NCBI RefSeq assembly: GCF_004342605.1
Contig: NZ_SLZL01000013.1
Coordinates: forward strand, 1-64,000
From: Caulobacter sp. BK020
GTDB lineage: Bacteria; Pseudomonadota; Alphaproteobacteria; Caulobacterales; Caulobacteraceae
Reading direction: 5' to 3'
DNA length: 64,000 nt
Positions 42,885 through 52,642 of this stretch are shown piece by piece; within the stretch, counting starts at the first letter, position 1, and every line of letters starts with the position of its first letter. A program made the position numbers and the translations under genes. The notes under the pieces were generated by a model, which saw only the letters and a program-made list of their open reading frames with translations, was not told where the DNA came from and searched no databases.

Positions 42885-44690
42885 TCAGAGGATGAAATCG
42901 CTGGCGACCAGGGTCGGACCGTAGACGATCAGGGTAGCGTCGGCGATATGGTCGAGATTGTTGTCGAGCTGGACGTAGTAGTAGTTCGCGCCCGTCGGGT
43001 GCGAGACCAGCAATTCTCCCGCCACGCCATGGAATTGGCTCACCAGGGTGAAGGCCGTGTCGCCATTGGCCGCCTTGCCGTCCGCGTCGATGGCGCTGAA
43101 GTCCAGCTTGTCGATCCCGGACTCGAAGGCGTTGATGGTTTCGTACTTGCCGACCGGCAGGTCGGTCCTCGCCAGGAACTGGAAGATGTCCTTGCCGCCC
43201 CCGCCGTCCATCGTGTCGACGCCGGCGCCGCCGATCAGGATGTCGTTGCCGCTGCCGCCCAGCAGACGGTCATTGCCGTCGCCGCCGCTGATGAAGTCGT
43301 TGCCGCCCATGCCGTCGATGCGGTCGTCGCCGGCCTCGCCATAGAAGGTGTTGGCCTGGGCCCCGCTGTCGGACAGGTTGTCGTTGCCGGCCCCGGCATA
43401 GACGGTGCTGGCGCTTTTGGTCACCAGCGTGTCGGAGCCGCTGCCCAGCTTCCAGACCTCGATCGAGCTGACCGTGTCGATGAAGCCGTCGCCGGTGTTG
43501 ACCACGCCAGTCGCCTCGTTGCCGACGATCGCGGTGGTGATGTCCGACCAGTCGCCCGTGTCCCGGCCCAGGCCGCCGTCGAGCAGGTCATTGCCCGCGC
43601 CGCCGTGCAGGATGTCGTCCCCGGCCTTGCCGTACAGGAAGTCGTTGCCGATCCCGCCGTCCAGCACATTGGCGAAATCGTCGCCTGAAAGCTTGTCGGC
43701 GCCCGACCCGCCGGTCAGGTTCTCGATATTGATGAAGGTCATCGACCCCAGGGCGGTGGTCTGGGCGGTCGTCACGCCCAGGTCGACCACCATGGCGCTG
43801 GTCAGGCCCTTGAACGAGACCGTGTCGACGCCCGCGCCGCCGTCCAGCAGATAGGCGCCGTTGGCGGCCATCAGGATGTCGTTGCCTGCCTCGCCATGCA
43901 GGATGTCGGTCTTGGACGCGCTCGTCAGGGTGTCGGCGCCCGCCCCGCCGGACACGATGGCGTGGACCGGCGTCACGGGCGCTACCGGCGCCGCCAGCGC
44001 GGCTTCGACGCTGTTGGCGAGCGCGACGCTGGACGAGGGCTGCGGGAGGACCGTATCGCTGATCGTCTTGATCGACAGACCCTTGAAGTCCGCCGCGAAG
44101 GTCTCGGGAGAGGACTCCCGGTAGACCCCTTCCTTGAAATAGGCCCCGACCAGGTCGTTGAAGCCCAGGGCGCCATGGAAATCGACCAGTTGGACGCCGT
44201 CGCGCAAGACCACCAGATGACCCTGTCCGAACGGATCGAACTTGATCTGGATCTTGAAGTCGTACCACTGGCCGCGGACGACGTCGGCGCTGTCGGTGTA
44301 GTGCCGGACATAGCGGGTGTTGGCTTCCGTCGAGATCGCCGCGGCGGAATCGCGGGTGACGATGCGCATCTTGTCGCCGACCATCTCCAGCGCGAACGCC
44401 GGGCTGTGGCCCGCTTCGCCCGGGTCGAAGGTCGACTGCAGCTGAACCAGCGTCATCCAGTCGGCGGTGTTCTTCGCGCCCGGTTCGATCATGACGCTGA
44501 AGCTGATCTCGTAGGTCTGCCCGGCCTGCATCTTGGCGGCGCTGGCGATCTCCGACCGCTCCTTGGTCAGGCCGTCGCCGGCCAGATTGTCGCCCGCCCG
44601 CACTTCGAACCGCGAGACGCCGTCGGCGACCCGATAGTTCCAGCCGTTGCCGACGTTCTGTATGTAATAGACTTGGTTTTCCGAACTCAT
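42885..44690 (-). CDS. RTX-type polysaccharide lyase, type I secreted
   Basis: 601 aa. Residues 1-205 form a jelly-roll lyase domain of the heparin-lyase-like Pfam family ([20 protein letters not shown] ... WMTLVQLQS ... [18 protein letters not shown]), with no signal peptide. Residues 245-530 carry calcium-binding RTX nonapeptides ([42 protein letters not shown]). The C-terminus is TLVASDFIL, a type I secretion ending shared with the RTX protein at 52643. Substrate could be alginate, a glucuronan or another acidic polymer. No type I transporter genes lie in the window. The start at 44690 (MSSENQ) is chosen over 44726. Confidence 0.88.
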   Translation of the reverse strand: MSSENQVYYIQNVGNGWNYRVADGVSRFEVRAGDNLAGDGLTKERSEIASAAKMQAGQTYEISFSVMIEPGAKNTADWMTLVQLQSTFDPGEAGHSPAFALEMVGDKMRIVTRDSAAAISTEANTRYVRHYTDSADVVRGQWYDFKIQIKFDPFGQGHLVVLRDGVQLVDFHGALGFNDLVGAYFKEGVYRESSPETFAADFKGLSIKTISDTVLPQPSSSVALANSVEAALAAPVAPVTPVHAIVSGGAGADTLTSASKTDILHGEAGNDILMAANGAYLLDGGAGVDTVSFKGLTSAMVVDLGVTTAQTTALGSMTFINIENLTGGSGADKLSGDDFANVLDGGIGNDFLYGKAGDDILHGGAGNDLLDGGLGRDTGDWSDITTAIVGNEATGVVNTGDGFIDTVSSIEVWKLGSGSDTLVTKSASTVYAGAGNDNLSDSGAQANTFYGEAGDDRIDGMGGNDFISGGDGNDRLLGGSGNDILIGGAGVDTMDGGGGKDIFQFLARTDLPVGKYETINAFESGIDKLDFSAIDADGKAANGDTAFTLVSQFHGVAGELLVSHPTGANYYYVQLDNNLDHIADATLIVYGPTLVASDFIL

Positions 44691-45233
44691 GGACCTTGCT
44701 CCCCGACCCGTGGGGAAAATGGCCAAGCGCCCTATATTCGACTTTAAAAAACTCGGATAAAAGAATCCTAATGAGATAACATCGAGACATCTTGCGACCC
44801 GAGCTCCACTTTTCGGGCGGTTTATTAAATTAAATTCGGGTAAACGGAAGGCGTTCTGAATCAGTTACACTATGTAGTGTCGCCGTGCTGACGACAACTT
44901 TGCTCTAATGTGTATAAATACGGAAAATCTTACGCCGCAAGATCGGAGATGTTCGAAGGCTCCGGACATGTTAACGATTGTCGAGATCTCGATCGGGCCT
45001 TTGTCGATGCGTCGCTTCGGCGCAGCTTGGCGCACTGCGACACTTGCTAAGCTTGGCCATTGAAGACGATCCGCCCGCGGACGCTCGGCCCCGCGTGGCG
45101 AAACGACGCGCTGCGCCTTCGCGAAGATTTGGCGCAGAAAATTGCGTGCGGGTTTCGGATTGGGGCACGCCCGAACGTCGCCAGGCGAAACAGGGGCCGC
45201 CATCACCATGTCGAACGGCGGCTAGGAAGCCTT
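44691..45233. other. Long AT-rich intergenic region
   Basis: 540 bases upstream of the RTX lyase and downstream of an unrelated kinase gene. 44735-44850 and 44890-44945 are AT-rich for this genome (for example TTTATTAAATTAAATTCGGG). A perfect palindrome lies at 44867-44880. No credible gene was found on either strand. Confidence 0.45.
44867..44880. promoter_or_regulatory. 14-base palindrome upstream of RTX lyase
   Basis: ACACTATGTAGTGT, arms ACACTA and TAGTGT with a two-base spacer, 177 bases before the RTX lyase start. It could be an operator for a dimeric regulator. No regulator gene is adjacent. Confidence 0.35.
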
Positions 45234-46961
45234 CTAGGCCAGCCTGACGGGAAGCACGGCGCGCACGCCTTCCACGTCGAAGGTCAGCTTGGGCTGGCCG
45301 CCGAGATCGGCCGACAGGCCGCGATCCAGCAGCCGGGTGCCGAAGCCCTTGCGGTCGGGAGGGGCCACCGGCGGACCGTCGCGCTCGGCCCAGGTCAGGA
45401 CCGCCCCGTCGTCGCCGGCGTGGTCCCAGGCGATGGCCACCTTGCCCGCCGGAGTCGACAGCGCCCCGTACTTGGCGGCGTTGGTGGCCAGTTCGTGCAC
45501 GGCCAGGGCCAGGGAAAGCGCGGTGCTGGCGCCGACCCGCAGGCTGGGTCCGGCGATGCTGACGCGTCCCGGCTCGCGTTCGTCGACGAACGGGGCGACG
45601 CCCTGGCGCACGATGTCGTCCAGCGCCGCGCCCTCCCAGCTTTCACGGGTCAGCACGTCGTGGGCGGCGGACATGGCCAGGAGCCGCTCGATCAGCCGCT
45701 CGCGCACCCTCACCGGCGCCTCATCGGCCCGCAAGGTCTGGCGGACGATCGACTGGATCGAGGCCAGGGTGTTCTTGACCCGATGGTTCAGCTCGTTGAT
45801 CAGCAGGCGCTGGCGGGCTTCGGCCGCCTTGGTCTCGGTCATGTCCATGGCCATGCCGATATAGCCCTGGAACTGACCCCGGGCGTCGATCTGCGGCCGG
45901 GCGTTGGCCACCATCCAGCGATAGGTTCCGTCGCCGCACCGGAACCGGGCCTCGAAGCTCCAGGGCCGGGGTCCCTCGGGCGCGCCGCGCGCCGCCGCGC
46001 GCTTGGCCCCAACCGCGGCGACATCGTCCGGGTGGATCATGCCGATCCAGGCGTCGCCCAGCAGGTCCTGGGCGTCCAGCCCGGCGAACTCGGCGAAGGC
46101 CTCGTTGGCGAAGGTGATCCCGCCCTCGGCCGAGGTCATCCAGACCGGGGCTGGCGCCGAGTCGGCCATGGCCCGGAATCGGGCCTCGCCCTCGCGCAGC
46201 CGCTCCTCGGCCCGCTTGCGCTCGGTGATGTCGGTATGCACGCCGATCCATTCGCGGATCGAGCCGTCGGCTTCCAGGACGGCGACCGCGCGGACCGCGA
46301 AATCGCGCCAGGCGCCGTCGTGGCGACGCACCCGGTGCTCGAAGGTGTAGGGCCCGCCCCGGGCGACGGCGGCCTTCCACGCCTGGAGGGTCGGTTCGAC
46401 GTCGTCGGGGTGCACCGCCTCGGCCCAGCCGAAGCCGTGATACCGCTCCGGTGTCTGGCCGGTCAGGGCGGACCAGCCGGGTTGCTCGCCGACCATCCGG
46501 CCGGAGGCGTCGTTGGTCCACAAAATACCGTCCACCGCGCCGATGGCGGCCCGGAACCGCGCCTCGCTGGCGGCCAGCCGATCATGGACCTCGACGCGGT
46601 CGGTGACGTCGCGGATAAAGCCCAGAAAGACCGTCGCGTTCCCCTCCCCGAAAGCGGCCAGCGACACCTCGATCGGAACCTCGACGCCGTCCTTGCGCAC
46701 CGCCATCAGCTGGGACTTCTGGCGCTCGACGGGCGGTTCGGGCGAGGCCAGGCGCCGGGCCAGGATCTGGCGATAGGCGGCCTGGTGGCGCAGCGGCGCC
46801 AGCACCTCGATCAGGCCTCGCCCCAAGACCTCCTCGCGCGGCCAGCCGAAAGCCGCCTCGGCCCGGGCGCTCCAGTCGAGGAGCGCGCCCCGCGGGTCCA
46901 TGACCACCACGGGGTCGATCGCGGTTCTGAGGATGGGCTGCAGGGCGGCGAGATTCGACAT
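45234..46961 (-). CDS. Multi-PAS HWE-family histidine kinase
   Basis: 575 aa cytosolic sensor kinase. Three PAS domains in tandem (about 5-125, 130-255 and 265-385) end in the TERKRAEERLREGEARFRAM type of linker. The HWE kinase core has the phospho-acceptor His in LLINELNHRVKNTLASIQSI, the N box VHELATNAAKYGALS and WAERDGPPV, giving the family's H-W-E residues. It has no membrane segment, and no response regulator or LuxR/PhyR gene is adjacent. It is oriented with the heparinase-like gene, 110 bases downstream of it, and could be part of its operon or an insert. Confidence 0.92.
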   Translation of the reverse strand: MSNLAALQPILRTAIDPVVVMDPRGALLDWSARAEAAFGWPREEVLGRGLIEVLAPLRHQAAYRQILARRLASPEPPVERQKSQLMAVRKDGVEVPIEVSLAAFGEGNATVFLGFIRDVTDRVEVHDRLAASEARFRAAIGAVDGILWTNDASGRMVGEQPGWSALTGQTPERYHGFGWAEAVHPDDVEPTLQAWKAAVARGGPYTFEHRVRRHDGAWRDFAVRAVAVLEADGSIREWIGVHTDITERKRAEERLREGEARFRAMADSAPAPVWMTSAEGGITFANEAFAEFAGLDAQDLLGDAWIGMIHPDDVAAVGAKRAAARGAPEGPRPWSFEARFRCGDGTYRWMVANARPQIDARGQFQGYIGMAMDMTETKAAEARQRLLINELNHRVKNTLASIQSIVRQTLRADEAPVRVRERLIERLLAMSAAHDVLTRESWEGAALDDIVRQGVAPFVDEREPGRVSIAGPSLRVGASTALSLALAVHELATNAAKYGALSTPAGKVAIAWDHAGDDGAVLTWAERDGPPVAPPDRKGFGTRLLDRGLSADLGGQPKLTFDVEGVRAVLPVRLA

Positions 46962-47071
46962 CTGCCCCTCCCCGGCCGACGCGGTCGAAAACAGCTACAG
47001 GACGAGCCGGGGACTGTGAATTCCACCGCCCGACGCGGGCGTGGGACCTAATGTCGCAGGCCGGCGCGATC

Positions 47072-48835
47072 CTAGTGGTCGGCCGCCCGGGCCAGTTTCC
47101 AGCGGATCTTGGCGCCCTTCTCCGGGCGGACCTGGCTCTTGAGCACGATGGCCCCGGCCCGCCGCGGGTGGCCGTGATCGAAATGGGCCGAAGCGGCGAT
47201 GTGGACGTCGACGGCGTCGTTGCGCAGCCACCAGCCCACATTGGACGGCCCCTTGATCAGCACGCTCTTGCCGTCGCGGGCCAGCGAGGCGCGGGCGTCG
47301 GGATGCAGGTGGAAGGTGACCGAGAACGGCAGGTAGCGGCGCGGGCCGTCGGGGTTGGCCGAGCCGACGGGCAGAAGACTGTCCTCGCCGCGCAGCTCGT
47401 CGGCCTTGATGTCGAGATAGAGGCGCCGGGCGTGGGTCAGGCCCAGGCGCCGCCAGCCGTCGTGGATGACGTCCAGCCAGACGCCGACCTCGGCGTCATG
47501 GCGCTTGACCTCCACCTCGGTCGCGCCGTCGATCAACCAGGGGCCCAGGGCCTCGGCCCGCCAGCCCGACAGCGGCCGCCCGGCCGAGCCATCGCCGACC
47601 GACACGGTCGAGGCGGCGTCGGACAGACGGAAGGCGTTGGCCCCGGTCGCCTCGGGACTCCAGCCGCAGCTGGTGATCAGCCGGTCCTTGCCGAACACGA
47701 TCTCGACGGCGGCCGGCTGGGCGCAGGCGGCGACGCTGAGCGCCCCGACCGCCGGCGGGCCGGCGTCGGCCATCACCTGGAGGCTGCCGCCCTGCATCTT
47801 CTGATAGCCGACGTGAGGCGCGGCCTGAGGCGGGCGCGGTCCGTGGTCGTCGTGGGCCAGGGCGGCCGCGATCCGCCGCGGCTCGACCGCTTCCCCGCCC
47901 TGGAACGCCGCCAGGCAGCCGTCGGCCAGGGTGAAGAACCGCACCGACGAGCTGAGGCGGTCGATGGCCCGCCCCAGGCCCTCGGGCGCGGGACGGCCGC
48001 GCTGGCCCAGGGCGTCGTCGAGGGTCAGCAGATCGAACAGCAACTCCAGCCCCGCCTGCGGCGAGCGACTGGCGTGGCCGCCGTCGGGCAGGACCGTGGC
48101 GTCCAGCAGGGCGGCCACCCGCTTCAGCCCCTGGACCATCAGCCGGTCGCTGACCTTGCCGGTCAGGGCGCAGCCGGCGATGGCCACGACCACGGCGCGT
48201 TCCAGCTTGCGGTCAGGGGCGTCGGAGGCCTTGAGCAGCTGGCGGGCGCCGCGGGCGATGTCCAGCGCCATGGCCGCGATCTCGGCGTCCGACGCCCCCG
48301 GCGACAGGGCGCGGGCGGCGCAGGCCAGATGGAACGTGCGGCGTTCCAGGCGCTCGCCGCTCCACGAAAACACGTTCCAGGTTCCGAACACTCGCCGCCA
48401 GTCCTGCAGCAGGCGCAGCGCCAGACGGGCCGAGCCGGGGCCCGCCGCCAGCAGGTGCGGCAGCCAGTCGAAGCCATGCAGGGCGGCGGCGAACTGGCGG
48501 GTCGGGCTGGGCTGGTCGAACGGATCGCCCGTCTCGCCCAGCCGCAGGACCCCGCCGTCCAGCACCATCAGGCCGTCCAGAAGCTGGCGGCCGCGCTCGG
48601 GATCGACCGGGCGCGGGTCGTGCGGGTGGGCGGCTAGGCCGACCGGACGAGGCCGGCTGATCGCGGCCCGATGCGGCGGCGAGCCGAACCATTCCCGCTC
48701 GACATTGCCCTTGATCGCCGCGCCCAGCGCCTTGAGGAACACGCCCTTGGTGCGCTTGCCGCGGCCACGGGCCTTGGAGCCGCCGGCCAGGGCGGAGGAC
48801 TTGCGGGCGGAACCTGTCTCGGGAGCCCCCTCCAT
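47072..48835 (-). CDS. Heparinase II/III family protein
   Basis: 587 aa. The N-terminal helical toroid (PTRQFAAALHGFDWLPHLLA ... GTWNVFSWSGERLERRTFHL) and the C-terminal beta-sandwich (MQGGSLQVMADAG ... VGVWLDVIHDGWRRLGLTHA) match the alphaproteobacterial heparinase II/III-like group that is found beside rsmB, rpe and purH. Its substrate in non-pathogens is not known. There is no signal peptide, so the protein is probably cytosolic or handled unconventionally. The start at 48835 is nine bases after the rpe stop, so the two are co-transcribed. Confidence 0.9.
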   Translation of the reverse strand: MEGAPETGSARKSSALAGGSKARGRGKRTKGVFLKALGAAIKGNVEREWFGSPPHRAAISRPRPVGLAAHPHDPRPVDPERGRQLLDGLMVLDGGVLRLGETGDPFDQPSPTRQFAAALHGFDWLPHLLAAGPGSARLALRLLQDWRRVFGTWNVFSWSGERLERRTFHLACAARALSPGASDAEIAAMALDIARGARQLLKASDAPDRKLERAVVVAIAGCALTGKVSDRLMVQGLKRVAALLDATVLPDGGHASRSPQAGLELLFDLLTLDDALGQRGRPAPEGLGRAIDRLSSSVRFFTLADGCLAAFQGGEAVEPRRIAAALAHDDHGPRPPQAAPHVGYQKMQGGSLQVMADAGPPAVGALSVAACAQPAAVEIVFGKDRLITSCGWSPEATGANAFRLSDAASTVSVGDGSAGRPLSGWRAEALGPWLIDGATEVEVKRHDAEVGVWLDVIHDGWRRLGLTHARRLYLDIKADELRGEDSLLPVGSANPDGPRRYLPFSVTFHLHPDARASLARDGKSVLIKGPSNVGWWLRNDAVDVHIAASAHFDHGHPRRAGAIVLKSQVRPEKGAKIRWKLARAADH

Positions 48836-48844
48836 GCCGCCGGA

Positions 48845-49510
48845 TCAGCCCCCCTTCAGGGCGCGAATATTGTCGGCATAGGCGGCGGGCCCGCCCTTGA
48901 ACACCGCCGAGCCGGCGACCAGGGCCGTGGCTCCCGCCGCCACGCACTGCGGGGCCGTGACCGGGGTGACTCCGCCGTCGACCTCGATGATGATGTCGGC
49001 GCCCGCCTTGTCGACCATCCGCCGCAGGGCCTCGACCTTGCGCAGCTGGCCGGGGATGAAGCTCTGACCGCCGAAGCCGGGGTTCACCGACATCACCAGC
49101 AAAAGGTCGACGTCCTCGAGGATCCATTCGACATGGTCGATCGAGGTCGAAGGGTTGAACACCACCCCGGCCTTGGCCCCCAGCTCGCGGATGCGCTTGA
49201 GCGAACGATGCAGGTGGGGACCGGCTTCCGGGTGGATGCTGATCAGGTCGGCGCCGGCGGCGCGAAACGCCTCCAGATAGGGATCGGCCGGGCTGATCAT
49301 CAGGTGGACGTCGAACGGGATCCTGGCGTGCGGCCGGATGGCTTTGACGATGTCGGGACCCAGCGTGATGTTGGGCACGAAATGGCCGTCCATCACGTCG
49401 ACATGCACCCAGTCGGCGCCCGCCGCCTCGATGGCGGCGATCTCCTCGCCCAGCCTGGCGAAGTCGGAGGCGAGAATGGAGGGGGCGATCAGCGGCGCGG
49501 TCATGCCCAT
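48845..49510 (-). CDS. rpe: Ribulose-phosphate 3-epimerase
   Basis: TIM-barrel enzyme interconverting ribulose 5-phosphate and xylulose 5-phosphate in the pentose phosphate pathway. Marks are APSILASDFARLGEEIAAIE, WVHVDVMDGHFVPNITLGPD, HLMISPADPYLEAF, VMSVNPGFGGQSFI and EVDGGVTPVTAPQCVAAGAT, which include the metal-binding His and Asp residues. It is 221 aa. The gene lies in the conserved block with the heparinase-like protein and rsmB. Confidence 0.95.
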   Translation of the reverse strand: MGMTAPLIAPSILASDFARLGEEIAAIEAAGADWVHVDVMDGHFVPNITLGPDIVKAIRPHARIPFDVHLMISPADPYLEAFRAAGADLISIHPEAGPHLHRSLKRIRELGAKAGVVFNPSTSIDHVEWILEDVDLLLVMSVNPGFGGQSFIPGQLRKVEALRRMVDKAGADIIIEVDGGVTPVTAPQCVAAGATALVAGSAVFKGGPAAYADNIRALKGG

Positions 49511-49718
49511 GGCTTAGCGGGCTAAGGCTCGCGCGACAAGCGAGCCCGATGTCAGCATGTTCGCCGGCGCCCTGCGCGCGCTCGAGACGACGAAAGCTGT
49601 CATCGGTTCAACCGCCGCCAATCGCCCAAGGCCGCGCTTCGCCAGCCGTACGAAGCTGCACAAGCAGGCAGCTTCGCGCCGCAATCTTTCGCATCAAGCT
49701 TAACCGAGCATCGAAGCG

Positions 49719-50930
49719 ATGCAGGGCCTTGTAATGGCTGAGCAAAGCTGTTTGATCAGCCAAAAGCTGATCGCGGCCAACGCCGCAACCCTGAACGGGG
49801 GTGTTCGCTTGCGAACCAACCTGAACGATTCCGCAGCTTGCACCATTGCGGCGGCCGCCGCGGACAGGGTGATCGTCAACCTGCAATTTCTTCGCGGAAT
49901 AGCCGCGCTCTTCGTCGTCGCGGACCATCTTCTGGAACGGTTGGTCAAGCGCGGAGCCTATCCGGCCGAGTATCGCGATCTGGCGTGGTCTCTGGGAACC
50001 GTAGGCGTGGAAGTCTTCTTCGCGATCAGCGGGTTCATCATGGTCTACACCATGGCCGACGCCTTCGGCCGGCGTGGCGCGTCCATCGGCTTTCTGATCC
50101 GCCGCTACCTGCGAATCGCTCCTCTCTACTATCTGACGACGGTTGCCGCGATCTTGATGACGGCGATCGTCAAGCACGTATCCCCTCAGGGACTCGACCT
50201 CGCGAAAAGCCTCGCGTTCATCCCTTACCGAAACGCCGAAGGTCTGTTGCAGCCTGTCTACGCCCTGGGCTGGACGCTGAATTACGAGATGTTCTTCTAT
50301 GTCGTGTTCGCGATCGCGATGCTTCTACCTTTGCGACTGGGCCTTGCGGCGGTGCTGATCATCTTGAGCAGCCTTGTGGTCGCACCTCTGGCGGGTTGGA
50401 ATATTTCGTCTGCACCAAGTCAGGTGCAAGACATCTTGGAATTTCTAACCCGGCCGATAATTCTTTACTTTACGCTGGGGATCCTGGTGGCGATCGCCTA
50501 TCGCCGCGTTGGGCGGCGGGGCGTCGCCCTGCCCGACGCGGTCATTTGCCTCGGAGTCTTTTTGCTTCTGCTGGCCTCGGCGTTGTGGCGTTGGCCTCAC
50601 GGGCTCTCCATCGGTGCAGCCATAGTGCTTACGACCCTGGTGGGCGCTCTGAAGCCCTCCCCGATGTTCAACGCTCTGGCGCGCACCATCGGCGACGCCT
50701 CCTACAGCGTATACCTGACCCACAGTTTCCTGCTGGGAGGGCTGGCGTCCGCCTTCGCTCGCCTCCCGATGCGGGGGTCAGCCTGGTTGATCGCCTATTG
50801 CGCCCTGGCTTGCGTCGTTTGCCTGACCGTCGGATGGCTGACCTGGCGCCATGTGGAAACGCCCCTGTCCAGGATCCTGCGGAAAAAGGCGCGACCCGGC
50901 GTGATCCTTGCCCAGGGTCGTCCGGCCTAG
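49719..50930 (+). CDS. Acyltransferase 3 family membrane protein (OafA/YrhL-like)
   Basis: 403 aa with about ten membrane helices. The family start LQFLRGIAALFVVADHLLER, IRRYLRIAPLYYL and VGVEVFFAISGFIMVYTM are recognisable. These enzymes transfer acetyl or other acyl groups to sugars of surface polysaccharide or to lipids. An N-terminal tail of about 50 residues precedes the first helix. Orientation is opposite to rpe and rsmB and GC content is lower than theirs, so the gene looks inserted into that block. The start at 49719 is the longest; 49734 is an alternative. Confidence 0.9.
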   Translation: MQGLVMAEQSCLISQKLIAANAATLNGGVRLRTNLNDSAACTIAAAAADRVIVNLQFLRGIAALFVVADHLLERLVKRGAYPAEYRDLAWSLGTVGVEVFFAISGFIMVYTMADAFGRRGASIGFLIRRYLRIAPLYYLTTVAAILMTAIVKHVSPQGLDLAKSLAFIPYRNAEGLLQPVYALGWTLNYEMFFYVVFAIAMLLPLRLGLAAVLIILSSLVVAPLAGWNISSAPSQVQDILEFLTRPIILYFTLGILVAIAYRRVGRRGVALPDAVICLGVFLLLLASALWRWPHGLSIGAAIVLTTLVGALKPSPMFNALARTIGDASYSVYLTHSFLLGGLASAFARLPMRGSAWLIAYCALACVVCLTVGWLTWRHVETPLSRILRKKARPGVILAQGRPA

Positions 50931-50983
50931 AGCGAGCGACGAAGCCAAGGCCGCCGCCCCTGCTTCGCGGACGTCAATTTCGG

Positions 50984-52264
50984 CTAGTTTTTCACGAACC
51001 GCGCCGCGAAGAAGCCGTCCAGCCCGCCTTCGCGGTGGTGGGGCAGGATCCGCAGGGTTCCGCGCGGCGTCAGGCTGGCGGCCGGGGCGCCGCCCTCCTC
51101 CGAAGCGATCGGGTCCAGGGCGATGTCGGGACGACGGGCCAGGAAGGCCTCGACCTGGGCCTCGCCCTCTTCCGGCTCGAGGGAGCACACGCAATAGACC
51201 AGGCGACCGCCGGGCTTCAGCCGGCCCGCGGCGCTGTCGAGCAGGCGGCTCTGGACCGCGGCCAGGCTGGCCACGTCGCCGGGGCGCGCGGCCCACAGCA
51301 CGTCCGGATGGCGGCGGAAGGTGCCGGTGGCCGAGCACGGGGCGTCCAGCAGCACGGCGTCGAAGCCGCGGGCGTCGTCCCAGGCGCCGGCGTCGGCGGC
51401 GACCACCTCGGCGGTCAGGTTCAGGCGAGCCAGATTCTCGGTGACGCGCTGCAAGCGGGCGGCCGAGCGGTCGACGGCGACGGTGGTCGCGCCAGCCGCG
51501 GCCAGTTGCAGGGTCTTGCCGCCGGGCGCGGCGCACAGGTCCAGGGCGGTCTGGCCGGGCTGGACGTTCAGCAGACGGGCGGGGATGGCGGCGGCGGCGT
51601 CCTGCACCCACCAGGTCCCGTCGTCGAACGCGGGCCAGGTCGAGACGTCGCCCCGGCGCGCGGTGCGCAGCGTGCCGCCCGGCAGGATCTGGCCCTCCAG
51701 CGCGACCGCCAGGGCGACCGCGTCGGCGCCAGGCTTCAGCGACAGGTCGGTGGCTGGCTCGAAGTCGATCTGGGCGGCGACGGCGTCGGCGGTCTCCTTG
51801 CCCCAGGCGCCAGCCCAGCGGGCGTACAGCCAGGGCGGCGCCAGGTGCTCTGGCTCGGCCGGGGGCGGGCCGTCGCGCAGCAGGCCGCGCAGCACGGCGT
51901 TGACCAGGCCCTTGAACGGCCGGCTGGCCTTGTTGGCGCCGGCCAGCTCGACGCTGGTGGCCACGGCGGCGAAGGCGGGGACCTCCAGAAAGAAGGCCTG
52001 GGTCGCGCCCAGCCGCAGCAGGTTGCGCACCCGGGGCGGCGGCTCCTTGGCCAGCTTGCCGGCCAGGGTGCGGTCGATGGGCCCAAGATGGCGCAGGGTG
52101 GCCATGGCCAGGGCGCGCGCGAAGGCCCGCTCCCGTGGTTCCAGAAAGCGGAAGGCGTTGGCCGAGGCGGCCTCATCGAGGCCGCCGCGCCGCGACAGGG
52201 CCGCGTCGATGAGGGCGAGAGCGCCTTCCCGCGCGGGGAGGCCGTCGTTGAGTTCCTGAGTCAC
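50984..52264 (-). CDS. rsmB: 16S rRNA (cytosine967-C5)-methyltransferase
   Basis: Two-domain enzyme of 426 aa: an N-terminal NusB-like region (ALALIDAALSRRGG ... RERAFARALAMATLRHLGPI) and a C-terminal Rossmann methyltransferase with the SAM motif ALDLCAAPGGKTLQLAA, LLDAPCSATGTFRRHPDVLW (first catalytic Cys) and YCVCSLEPEEGE (second Cys). The start is GTG at 52264 (read VTQELNDGLP). The upstream open frame has no family resemblance. It is divergent from the DUF1674-like gene, with 69 bases between starts. Confidence 0.93.
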   Translation of the reverse strand: MTQELNDGLPAREGALALIDAALSRRGGLDEAASANAFRFLEPRERAFARALAMATLRHLGPIDRTLAGKLAKEPPPRVRNLLRLGATQAFFLEVPAFAAVATSVELAGANKASRPFKGLVNAVLRGLLRDGPPPAEPEHLAPPWLYARWAGAWGKETADAVAAQIDFEPATDLSLKPGADAVALAVALEGQILPGGTLRTARRGDVSTWPAFDDGTWWVQDAAAAIPARLLNVQPGQTALDLCAAPGGKTLQLAAAGATTVAVDRSAARLQRVTENLARLNLTAEVVAADAGAWDDARGFDAVLLDAPCSATGTFRRHPDVLWAARPGDVASLAAVQSRLLDSAAGRLKPGGRLVYCVCSLEPEEGEAQVEAFLARRPDIALDPIASEEGGAPAASLTPRGTLRILPHHREGGLDGFFAARFVKN

Positions 52265-52333
52265 TCGCCCGCCGTGCCCAAACGCGACGGCGAGCGCAAG
52301 CTTTTTGGCGCCGACGGTGCTAGGAAGACGGTC

Positions 52334-52534
52334 ATGTCCGAGACCGACCTGCCGCCCGGCGCGGCGCCCGACAAGCCGCTCACCCCCGCCGCCCGCCGCG
52401 CCCTGGAAGAGGCCGCCGCCCGCCGCGCGGCCGAACAGGCCGCCGCCCTCCCCACCGAGGAAGGCGGCCGCGACGGCCCCGAGCCGACGCGGTTCGGCGA
52501 CTGGGAGCGCAAGGGCGTGGCGGTCGATTTCTAG
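52334..52534 (+). CDS. DUF1674 / SdhAF4-like small protein
   Basis: 66 aa; too short for long-ORF listings. It has a charged Ala-rich first half and the C-terminal signature GRDGPEPTRFGDWERKGVAV followed by DF, which is diagnostic for DUF1674, the bacterial counterpart of succinate dehydrogenase assembly factor 4. SdhAF4 proteins help flavinylated SdhA join SdhB. The TAG stop is formed where copy B of the dispersed repeat begins (TTTCTAGAGC). The ATG at 52334 lies in the shared promoter region with rsmB. Confidence 0.88.
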   Translation: MSETDLPPGAAPDKPLTPAARRALEEAAARRAAEQAAALPTEEGGRDGPEPTRFGDWERKGVAVDF

Positions 52535-52636
52535 AGCAAATCGCGCGACAAGGGAATCGCACAATTTGCTCTAGAATTTTGTTTTCACATCGCTTTTTCG
52601 GAAAGCTGGCGTCCACTTTCCCGGGCGATGCTCTAG
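52531..52636. repeat. Dispersed palindromic repeat, copy B
   Basis: Same two-hairpin element as 91-195: it begins CTAGAGCAAATCGCGCGA, has TTTGCTCTAGAATTTTGTTT in the middle and ends GGGCGATGCTCTAG. About nine in ten bases agree with copy A. It fills the gap between the DUF1674-like gene and the RTX-GH12 gene and supplies the stop of the former. Confidence 0.9.
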
Positions 52637-52642
52637 GCTTGG

